Shown here piece after piece: positions 7,849-13,827 of a stretch of DNA of 19,298 nt. Both the position numbers and the translations under genes were made by a program. Position 1 is the first letter of the stretch. The number at the start of each line of letters is the position of its first letter. Under the pieces are notes generated by a model that saw nothing but the letters and a program-made list of their open reading frames with translations, was not told the DNA's origin and did no database searches. The stretch spans positions 1-19,298 of the forward strand of contig CAJLHF010000039.1 of assembly GCA_905206365.1 (NCBI GenBank). Reading direction: 5' to 3'. This stretch comes from an uncultured Sutterella sp. (GTDB lineage Bacteria > Pseudomonadota > Gammaproteobacteria > Burkholderiales > Burkholderiaceae_F).

Positions 7849-8853
7849 ATGTTGCAGGTTTTCGCTACGCTCAGCCGTTTGGCCAACAAATTCTTTGCCG
7901 TCCTCGTCGTCATTGCGGGCGTGATCGGCTTCATTTTCCCGGAAACCTGCAAACTCATTGCTCCCTACATTTCGATTCTGCTCGGCGTCGTCATGTTCGG
8001 GATGGGTCTTACGCTCTCGCCCGCCGACTTCCGTGAGGTCGTGCGCCGTCCGCGCGACGTCGTCCTGGGCGTTCTCGGGCAGTTCGTCATCATGCCGGTC
8101 TCGGCCTACGTCCTTTGCCTCGTGATGAACCTTCCGCCCGAACTCGCGGTGGGTCTGATGCTTCTCGGTTGCTGCCCGGGCGGTACCGCTTCGAACGTTG
8201 TGACGTTCTTGGCGCGCGGCGATGTGGCGCTTTCCGTCACGATCACCTCGTGCACGACGCTCTTGGCTCCCCTCGCAACGCCCGCCCTCATGTGGCTCTT
8301 CGCGAGCGAATGGCTTGCCGTCGATCCGACCGCGATGTTCCTCTCGATCGTGCAGATCATCCTTCTCCCGATCGCTGCGGGCGTGCTCGTTCACAAGGCC
8401 CTCGGCTCGAAGCTCGACAATGTCGTCGCCGCGTTGCCGCTCGTTTCCGTGACCGCCATCGTTCTGATCGCCGCTGCGGTCGTGGCGGGCACGCAAAAGC
8501 AACTCTTGAACGCCGGCCTTCTCGTCTTCACGGCGGTTTGCCTGCACAACGCGATGGGTCTCGCTTTCGGCTATCTCCTCGCGAAAGCGACGGGCATGAA
8601 TCTCGCGAAGCGCAAGTGCATGGCGATCGAAGTCGGCATGCAGAATTCGGGCCTCGGCGTGGCGCTTGCGACCGTTCACTTCGCCGCGAACCCGATGGCG
8701 GCCCTCCCGTCCGCGATCGGCGCCCTCTGGCACAACGTGACGGGGCCGGTTCTTGCCTCGGTCTTCGTCAATTGGCGTGAGGAAGGCGAAGCGCCCTCTT
8801 TCTTCGACCGACTCGAAGCCTCCGCTCGGAAGCCCGAAACGGAAGTCGCCTAA
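7849..8853 (+). CDS. Bile acid:sodium symporter (BASS) family transporter
   Basis: This is an inner-membrane transporter of 334 residues with about ten hydrophobic helices, the usual BASS fold. Sodium-site residues known from the Neisseria ASBT homologue are all present with an offset of one: Gln78, Ser115-Asn116 in GGTASNVVTFLARGD, Ser129 and Thr133, and Glu261 and Gln265 in EVGMQNSGLG. Sodium-coupled uptake is therefore likely. Bacterial BASS proteins carry diverse organic acids (the Salmonella PanS carries ketopantoate), so the substrate is open; bile acids are only the family name. TAAGGAG at 7834-7840 is a very strong ribosome binding site for ATG 7849. A double hairpin terminator follows. 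It lies downstream of the flavocytochrome on the same strand but is separated by a strong terminator, so it has its own promoter. Confidence 0.9.
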   Translation: MLQVFATLSRLANKFFAVLVVIAGVIGFIFPETCKLIAPYISILLGVVMFGMGLTLSPADFREVVRRPRDVVLGVLGQFVIMPVSAYVLCLVMNLPPELAVGLMLLGCCPGGTASNVVTFLARGDVALSVTITSCTTLLAPLATPALMWLFASEWLAVDPTAMFLSIVQIILLPIAAGVLVHKALGSKLDNVVAALPLVSVTAIVLIAAAVVAGTQKQLLNAGLLVFTAVCLHNAMGLAFGYLLAKATGMNLAKRKCMAIEVGMQNSGLGVALATVHFAANPMAALPSAIGALWHNVTGPVLASVFVNWREEGEAPSFFDRLEASARKPETEVA

Positions 8854-8872
8854 AAGGTCTTCACCGCTCCTA

Positions 8873-8907
8873 CGGGCACGAACGGACTTCATGACCCGAC
8901 GTGCCCG
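8873..8907 (+). other. Hairpin after the BASS transporter gene
   Basis: An 8-bp perfect stem (8873-8880 with 8900-8907) with a 19-nt loop immediately precedes the main terminator and has no T tract of its own. Confidence 0.5.
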
Positions 8908-8918
8908 ACCAAGAATCC

Positions 8919-8953
8919 AACCCCCGACCGACGGAAGCGGTCGGGGGTTTTGC
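8919..8953 (+). terminator. Intrinsic terminator of the BASS transporter gene
   Basis: A 12-bp GC-rich stem (8919-8930 with 8938-8949) has a 7-nt loop and is followed by TTTT. It is a textbook rho-independent terminator. Confidence 0.88.
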
Positions 8954-9745
8954 GTTTTCGATCCCTTTCGACGCTTCCTTTTCCGACCGAATTTGAGGGT
9001 CCGCCTTCTGAGCTTCGTTTTTCGGAACGGACACCCTTTGATTCGGAAAGCGAACTAGCCCGAAAGGCTTCCGCACACGATCGCAGCTCCGACTGCTTTT
9101 CTTCGCGTCACACGACCGCAGCCGTCTTCGATCTTTTGTCTTCAGGGATTCGACGATTTTTTTAGATAATTTCGTCCTGTCGCGTACTTGCTTGAAGAGG
9201 CCGACTTGATACAATGCTTCCTTGCGAAAACGAAACCGTTGCCACGTGCTCCGCTAAGGCCGAGAGACTGATAGGGATGTCACCTAAGCGTCGGTTTCGG
9301 ACGTCGCCCCGACCTCGGATTACTCGGAATGAACAGCAAGGGGCGGCGTTTTCGCATCCTCCGCCTTCCGCCCAATCTCTCTTCGTGCACACGGCCTGTA
9401 CTCAAACCGCAACGTTTGCACCGTCGCTTTATTCACGCTTACCCCTTGCCTGTAACGACTCCGCCACGTGCGTTAAGTGAACCGGTGCTAAATGGTCTTC
9501 AAGACCTTGTCCTTTACAAACATGTTTTGATCGTCCATGCTCTTCTAGGAAAAAACCATGTCCTAGATTTTCGACGGTTCGAGGTGCTCGTTCGACCTCG
9601 GTTTTCCGTGCGGACTCTCATAGGGACTTAGACGTCCCCTGTGAAAGATTTGTCCATGAGCTTGACGAGAACGAAAACTTGCGCTGTGGCACGCCTGTCG
9701 GTGGTAGACTTGGGGTTTTCGGATTCTCTTCAGCCTCAGTCCCTC
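8954..9745. other. Gene-free stretch with clustered small hairpins
   Basis: I see no convincing gene in about 790 bp. All frames carry stops or give low-complexity, rearranged-looking peptides without family motifs. A TACAAT at about 9210 could be a stray -10 element. Three small inverted repeats lie close together before the acetyltransferase gene: 9545-9550 with 9561-9566, 9580-9585 with 9595-9600, and 9623-9627 with 9634-9638. This may be a decayed gene region, a long 5' leader, or an untranslated RNA. Confidence 0.45.
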
Positions 9746-10420
9746 ATGACCGCCGCTTCCGCCCCCTGCGCCTTCTTCGAGCCGCTCGACCTCGAGCGCC
9801 TTCCTCGTGCCGAACACTTCCGCACCTTTACGGAAACCGTCCCCTGCACTTTCGCGATGACCGTTCCGCTCGACGTAACGGGCGCCGTGACGCGGCACCG
9901 CTCGGAAGGCATTCCGCTCTACGCCCTCCTCATGCACGCGATTCTCGGCGCGATGAACGCCCCCGACCTTCCGGAATTCCGTTTCGATTGGGGCACCGGC
10001 AAGAGCGACATCCCCGGCGTCTGGTCTCGAGTCGGCGCGAATTTCACGCATTTCAATCCCGAAACGAAGACCTTCTTGTCGCTGTGGCTTCCCTGGATCG
10101 AAGACGAGGCCGAGTTCGTCGCCCTCTACCGCGAGACGATCGAGCGCTTCGGACGATCGACCCGCATGGTGCCCCAAGGATCGATTCCGCCCAACCACGT
10201 GCCGATTTCGATGGTTCCGTGGGCGGCCTACACGGGTTTTCAGGTCAACTTCCCCAACTTCCGGTACCTGCGGCCCGTCGTCACGATGGGGAAGTTCGGA
10301 CCTTCCGCCGCGGCCCCCGCACGGCTGACGCTACCCTTCACGCTCCAGATCCACCACGCGACGGCCGACGGATGGCACGCCTCGGAAGCGGTACGGCGCA
10401 TCGAGCTCGCGACGCGCTGA
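9746..10420 (+). CDS. CatA-like (chloramphenicol acetyltransferase family) acyltransferase
   Basis: A 224-residue protein aligning by eye over its whole length with class A chloramphenicol acetyltransferases, trimeric cytoplasmic enzymes that acetylate chloramphenicol from acetyl-CoA. Matches include FRTFTETVPCTFAMTVPLDVT near the start, ETKTFLSLW at 106-114, PWAAYTGFQVN at 158-168 and the catalytic segment IHHATADGWH at 202-211. His204 and Asp208 correspond to the catalytic His195 and structural Asp199 of CAT III. The oxyanion-stabilising Ser148 of the family is Gly164 here (YTGF instead of FTSF). The fold and acetyltransferase chemistry are likely; chloramphenicol resistance is not established. 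ATG 9746 is chosen because it gives the usual length of about 220 residues; no strong RBS is visible. No mobile-element genes adjoin it. Confidence 0.85.
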   Translation: MTAASAPCAFFEPLDLERLPRAEHFRTFTETVPCTFAMTVPLDVTGAVTRHRSEGIPLYALLMHAILGAMNAPDLPEFRFDWGTGKSDIPGVWSRVGANFTHFNPETKTFLSLWLPWIEDEAEFVALYRETIERFGRSTRMVPQGSIPPNHVPISMVPWAAYTGFQVNFPNFRYLRPVVTMGKFGPSAAAPARLTLPFTLQIHHATADGWHASEAVRRIELATR

Positions 10421-10797
10421 CGTTTTTCCGATTCTCCCAATCGACTTTCGACATTTTTCCGACATTTCTCTCTCAAAATCCGAAAAGTGTGTCCGAGGGT
10501 CGGCGAGTTCCGGTCGCCGCTTGCACGATTTTCTCCCGAGTGCCGGATCCCCCGATCGGCAAGAGCGGGTATACGGAAGACACCCCCGAAGGATCCTTTT
10601 ACGGACACCGAAAAGAGCTTCGGTCGGGGGCCGTAAGGCGGAAACATATGGTTGCGGCTCGTTGCCTCGCGACACCCGCAGAGGGGTCGATCGGGCGTAA
10701 CGTAGACCTATGGACGCAGACGATCGGTGCGAAACGCCTTTCCGACAACTTCGGCCTTTCGTCTCCCATATCCCGACAGAAACCAATGAGGTACACC
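10421..10797 (+). other. Non-coding region with a possible pseudoknot-forming RNA (about 10583-10638)
   Basis: There is no gene in this 377-bp interval. Three pairings are possible within 56 bp: CCCCCG 10583-10588 with CGGGGG 10625-10630; ACCGAA 10607-10612 with TTCGGT 10619-10624; and CCTT-TT-ACGG 10595-10604 with CCGTAAGG 10631-10638. The first and third interlock, so they form either a pseudoknot or two alternative folds. A further imperfect hairpin lies at about 10541-10561. The structure is 160 bp upstream of the lipoprotein gene and could be part of its leader or an independent small RNA. No clear promoter or terminator was found. Confidence 0.35.
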
Positions 10798-11055
10798 ATG
10801 CTCAAGCAATCGAAGAAGACCATCCTTTCGACCGTTGCACTCTCGGCGCTACTCATGACGGCTCTTGCCGGGTGCGAACAGTCCGCTCCGACGGCGCCCG
10901 CGACCGAACCCGCTCCCGCGGCTCAGACGGCTCCGGCGCCGGCCGAAACTCCGGCGGCCCCTGCGGCTGAAACGCCCGCGCCCGCAGCCGAAGCTCCGGC
11001 TCCTGCCGAAGCGCCCGCCCCGGCTCCCGCCCCCGCCGAAGCTCCGAAGTCCTGA
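10798..11055 (+). CDS. Small Ala/Pro-rich lipoprotein
   Basis: An 85-residue predicted lipoprotein. The signal peptide MLKQSKKTILSTVALSALL ends in lipobox ALAGC with the lipidated cysteine at residue 26. The residue after cysteine is glutamate rather than aspartate, so outer-membrane sorting is expected by the usual rule. The mature part is a low-complexity run of Ala-Pro-Ala-Glu units (APAEAPAPA types) to the C terminus and has no folded domain. Such tails usually act as flexible periplasmic spacers. GAGG at 10788-10791 supports ATG 10798; an in-frame ATG at 10786 would add four residues. No function is assigned. A second lipoprotein gene follows after a terminator-like hairpin. Confidence 0.75.
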   Translation: MLKQSKKTILSTVALSALLMTALAGCEQSAPTAPATEPAPAAQTAPAPAETPAAPAAETPAPAAEAPAPAEAPAPAPAPAEAPKS

Positions 11056-11122
11056 TGTCTTGATGACAGACAGTCCCGAGACGTCGACAAATCCGAAGCT
11101 TTGACGCTCGATCATCCCCGCC

Positions 11123-11158
11123 CGGGGCGTGTCGCACACCGCGCGCACGCCCCGTTTG
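11123..11158 (+). terminator. Hairpin terminator between the two lipoprotein genes
   Basis: A 9-bp GC-rich stem (11123-11131 with 11146-11154) with a 14-nt loop is followed by a short TTT. The weak T tract makes termination partial or uncertain. Confidence 0.5.
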
Positions 11159-11243
11159 CTTGAGGATGCTCGTAGGGCAATCGCCTCGAAATTCGTCCTT
11201 TCGGTTTTCGCTTCGTTTTCAAACCTCCTTTCCCGAGCTCGCC

Positions 11244-11858
11244 ATGATGTCCCGTACCGACCGCACTTCAAACCGCACGGCCCGCAAGCGCCCGCTCTTC
11301 GCTCGCAACGCCTTCTTCCTTCTCGCCGCGGCGGTTTTCACGTCGCCCCTTCTTGCGGGATGCGCCTTCAATCACGAGGCGGACCCCGAAACGGCGGCCG
11401 TTGCCGCCTCGCAGTCGACGGTGAAGGCCACGGCCGAAAACCGTGCCGTACTCGAAAAGCTCTCGGGCACGTGGTTGGCACCCGTTCCGGGTCAGGTCGG
11501 CAACGACTGGGGATACGTGTTCGAACCCACGGGCGAGGCGCGTACGGTGAATGCGGCGACGCTCAAGGTGAAGCGCTGGTCGCTCGATGCCGCAGGCAAA
11601 CGCCTCACGATTGAGGGCGACAGCATCGGTAACGGCATGACGATCCCCTTCATTCGCATCTTCGAGGTCGAGTCGGTCGACGATACGACGCTCGTTCTGC
11701 TGAACGGGACGCTGCGGGAAACCTTCCGTCGGGCGCCCGATGCGGGTGCGGCAAAGGAACCGGCGGAGAGGCCCGCGACGGACGACGGTGAGAGTGCGAC
11801 CGACGGCGGCGAATCCCGAACGACGCTCGATACGCTCGACATGCTCGAAAATCCCTGA
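11244..11858 (+). CDS. Lipocalin-like domain lipoprotein
   Basis: A 204-residue predicted lipoprotein with a basic N region, hydrophobic stretch FFLLAAAVFTSPLLAGC and lipidated Cys40. Residues of about 66-150 match the bacterial lipocalin-like pattern: LSGTWLAPVPGQVGNDWGY, FEPTGEARTVNAATLKVKRW, RLTIEGDSIGNGMTIPF and DDTTLVLL. This is the short beta-barrel domain common in Bacteroides lipoproteins (Pfam lipocalin-like type), here in a different kind of host. A hydrophilic acidic tail (about 165-204) containing the near-repeat ATDDGES / ATDGGES follows. Ligand and partner are unknown. ATG 11244 or 11247 are both possible; upstream in-frame sequence lacks a signal-like start. A composite hairpin (11874-11880 with 11903-11909, enclosing the palindrome 11881-11896) lies just after the stop. 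Confidence 0.75.
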   Translation: MMSRTDRTSNRTARKRPLFARNAFFLLAAAVFTSPLLAGCAFNHEADPETAAVAASQSTVKATAENRAVLEKLSGTWLAPVPGQVGNDWGYVFEPTGEARTVNAATLKVKRWSLDAAGKRLTIEGDSIGNGMTIPFIRIFEVESVDDTTLVLLNGTLRETFRRAPDAGAAKEPAERPATDDGESATDGGESRTTLDTLDMLENP

Positions 11859-11921
11859 GCGTTCGCCGTCTCCCGAGGTCGCGTCCCGAGGGACGCCTTG
11901 AGGACCTCGACGCCCTGAAAC

Positions 11922-11960
11922 AAAAACCCCGCCGGGTCTTCGAACCGAGCGGGGTTTGTC
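11922..11960. terminator. Bidirectional terminator between convergent genes
   Basis: Stem 11924-11932 with 11949-11957 (AAACCCCGC with GCGGGGTTT) is flanked by an A run on the left and TTT on the right. It can stop transcription from the lipocalin-like gene and from the minus-strand gene ending at 12028. Confidence 0.8.
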
Positions 11961-12027
11961 GTGTTCGGATCGGAAGCGCTCCGCGCGTCGTGACGCGAAA
12001 CGCTTGAGACACGTCGGGCGCGCGCGA

Positions 12028-12336
12028 TTACTTCGCACCCTGTTCGACCGCAGCCGGGGCTTCCTGCTTCGGCTGGAGGCGGCCCGTGAGGTAGCGGTAC
12101 ATGGAGACGTCCTTCACGCGAACGCCGAAGTGCGGATCGTTCTTGGGCGAGAACCAGACGTCCTTCTTTTCGCGCCAGGCGTTGATGAAGGCGACGTAGT
12201 CGGCCGGAATGTCGGTCGAGTTCGTCACGGCGTTGAGCGTGAACTCCTGACCGCCCACGAGCGAGACGATCAGACGATGAACGACGGGTTCCTGAGCGGC
12301 CGCGGCGGGAGCGGTCTTCTGTTCTTCGTTGGCCAT
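12028..12336 (-). CDS. Small protein of unknown function
   Basis: A 102-residue cytoplasmic-looking protein with no signal peptide or membrane segment. It has three parts: a disordered Ala/Gln-rich N terminus (MANEEQKTAPAAAAQEP), a compact core at about 19-89 (HRLIVSLVGGQEFTLNAV, then IPADYVAFINAWREKKDVWF and VKDVSMYRYLTGRL), and a disordered tail. The mix of beta-like and aromatic helical stretches looks like a real small domain, but I do not recognise the family. The start is well supported: AGGAGGTA on the minus strand (12344-12351) lies 7 nt before ATG 12336, so high translation is expected. It is divergent from the TetR gene across 562 bp and convergent with the lipocalin-like gene. Confidence 0.75.
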   Translation of the reverse strand: MANEEQKTAPAAAAQEPVVHRLIVSLVGGQEFTLNAVTNSTDIPADYVAFINAWREKKDVWFSPKNDPHFGVRVKDVSMYRYLTGRLQPKQEAPAAVEQGAK

Positions 12337-12898
12337 GGGAAAGTACCTCCTGAAATGCGCAACGGGCGGGCGCTCGACCGAAATGAAAGAGCGGGCTCCC
12401 GCCGTCAAAACGAAATCCTCGACCGACCGCGAAGCCGGGCGCCGGATCTCGAGCGCCCCGCCCCGAGCCGTCGGCCACGAGGTGTCGGGTGTCGGGCTCC
12501 GTGCCCGACCGTTGTGACATATTCTGCCAGAGGGTGCGCGAGCCGTTCTCCTCGTTTTCCTGTATATCGGCCCGCAACACGACACCGATCAAAGATCGGG
12601 CGGGTCCGGACGTCGGGTGACCGCCCGACATGAAACAAAAAAGCGACCCCGGGGCTTGAAATTACAATGAAATTACAGCAGAATTCATTCTCATTGCACA
12701 AGAAACTTAAGCATCTTCCCGACGGGTGCATTCGAGCAATCATTGCAGAGTCCCGTAAATCCGAAGACTCAATGCGGTACTTTGAATTTCCCGGGCACCG
12801 AGCGGGAGAACCCGAACGAAAACCGGGAAATCGATCATAATTATTTTGTAATTTTTTTACCCACCCGTTGGGTTTGCCAATTTAAGAAAAAGAACACC
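12337..12898. other. Divergent intergenic region, AT-rich in its right half
   Basis: This 562-bp spacer separates the small unknown gene (minus) from the TetR gene (plus). The left half is GC-rich and holds no gene. From about 12640 it becomes strikingly AT-rich compared with the rest of the window and contains the repeats listed separately. It also has CATAAT at 12836-12841 and a palindrome ACCCA-N5-TGGGT (12859-12863 with 12869-12873) 26 bp before the TetR start, a good place for autorepression. Confidence 0.5.
12656..12697 (+). promoter_or_regulatory. Direct and inverted repeats, candidate operator/promoter of the TetR gene
   Basis: TGAAATTACA occurs at 12657-12666 and again at 12668-12677, 11 bp apart. 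AATGAA (12666-12671) is inverted as TTCATT (12684-12689), and CAATGA (12665-12670) as TCATTG (12691-12696). TTGAAA at 12656-12661 and CAGAAT at 12679-12684 are 17 bp apart and could be a weak -35/-10 pair overlapping the repeats. Confidence 0.4.
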
Positions 12899-13615
12899 AT
12901 GCTTACTCCGCTCTCCACGTACTCCCGCCTTCGTCCCTACATGCGCAAAGGCGACCGGTCGCGTCGCGACATGCTCGACGCCGCCCGCAGGCTGATCCTG
13001 ACGGGGGGTCTCGAAGCCGCGTCGCACGCCGCGATAGCGGGCGAACTCAACCTCTCGAAGGGCGCGGTTCTCTACCACTTCCCGACGAAGCAGGCCCTCT
13101 GGAACGGGCTCATCGACGAGTACGCGAACCACCTCGCCGACGACGTCGTGCGTTTTTCGCAGCCTTTCCGCGATGCGGGCTTCACGTTCGAAGACTCGAT
13201 CCTCCCGGCTCTTTACATCTGGTTCATCTACGACCGCGAGCGTCACCCGATGTGGAAGGAAATCGGCATCGTGCTGATGAGCCTGCACCACAGCGACTCG
13301 AGCCGCCTTTCTCCGATCGGCCGCTTCTGGTACGACGCGGGCGAACGCGTCCTTTCCTCGAACCTCCCGCGCGCCGAAGCGTACTGCACGCTCATGGCCT
13401 TCCACGGGTTCTTCCTCTCGAGCATGCTCGGCAGCATCCCGATGACGCCCGAAAAGGTGACGGAAACGATGCTTGCGATGGTGCTCGAGCTCTACGGCAA
13501 CCGTGCCGAAGAACTCCGCCGCCTGATCGAATCGATCGACTTCGACGCGATTCCGCCCTCGCCCGATTCGATCCGTCCGAAGCAACTTCTGAAGACGAAG
13601 TACCAGCGCCGCTGA
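12899..13615 (+). CDS. TetR/AcrR-family transcriptional regulator
   Basis: An intact TetR-type regulator of 238 residues. The DNA-binding domain at about 19-79 includes RRDMLDAARRLILTGGLEA and the recognition helix region IAGELNLSKGAVLYHFPTK. The C-terminal domain is all-helical and aromatic (ALYIWFIYDRERHPMWKEIG at 105-124) and should bind a ligand and dimerise; the C-terminal tail is basic. ATG 12899 follows an AT-rich leader with only a weak RBS (AAGAA). A later in-frame ATG at 12941 has none. TetR proteins usually repress their own and a neighbouring divergent gene, which here would be the 102-residue unknown protein. No efflux pump adjoins it. It differs from the frameshifted TetR at the left border. 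Confidence 0.88.
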   Translation: MLTPLSTYSRLRPYMRKGDRSRRDMLDAARRLILTGGLEAASHAAIAGELNLSKGAVLYHFPTKQALWNGLIDEYANHLADDVVRFSQPFRDAGFTFEDSILPALYIWFIYDRERHPMWKEIGIVLMSLHHSDSSRLSPIGRFWYDAGERVLSSNLPRAEAYCTLMAFHGFFLSSMLGSIPMTPEKVTETMLAMVLELYGNRAEELRRLIESIDFDAIPPSPDSIRPKQLLKTKYQRR

Positions 13616-13641
13616 GCGCGCTTTGCTCCGTTGCTTCCTAC

Positions 13642-13702
13642 CGAGGCCTCGCCTTCGCCCCGCACCGCATCCCGCGGACGAAGCCGAGGCCTTCTCGTTT
13701 TC
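13642..13702 (+). terminator. Terminator after the TetR gene
   Basis: An 8-bp plus 5-bp stem with a single mismatch (13644-13657 with 13679-13692) is followed by TTCTCGTTTTC. The loop is about 21 nt. Confidence 0.6.
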
Positions 13703-13765
13703 GGACTTCGCCGTGAAAAACGCTCGCTCGGAAGCAACGTCAAAACGCCGTCGAACCCGAGCGGC

Positions 13766-13796
13766 AAAAAGCCCGAGCGGTACGCGCCCGGGCTTT
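13766..13796 (-). terminator. Terminator of the cysteine desulfidase gene
   Basis: The stem AAAGCCCG (13768-13775) with CGGGCTTT (13789-13796) becomes, on the minus strand, a hairpin followed by TTTTT. It lies about 30 nt after the desulfidase stop. Confidence 0.85.
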
Positions 13797-13827
13797 GGAT
13801 CGTGCGGGGGTCAAGCCGCCTGCTTCG

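Noticed and set aside
7750..8892. Minus-strand open frame of about 380 codons opposite the BASS transporter
   Set aside because: It consists of charged His/Arg/Glu repeats typical of antisense reading of a membrane-protein gene.
9214..9480. Short plus-strand ORF of 88 codons in the gene-free stretch
   Set aside because: The sequence is low-complexity, without motifs or RBS, and overlaps equally poor ORFs in other frames.
10541..10561. Imperfect hairpin considered as a terminator of the CatA-like gene
   Set aside because: There is no T tract after it and it is more than 100 bp from the stop codon.
11881..11896. Palindrome after the lipocalin-like gene considered as an independent operator
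   Set aside because: It lies inside a larger composite hairpin just after a stop codon, so a 3'-end RNA structure is more likely.
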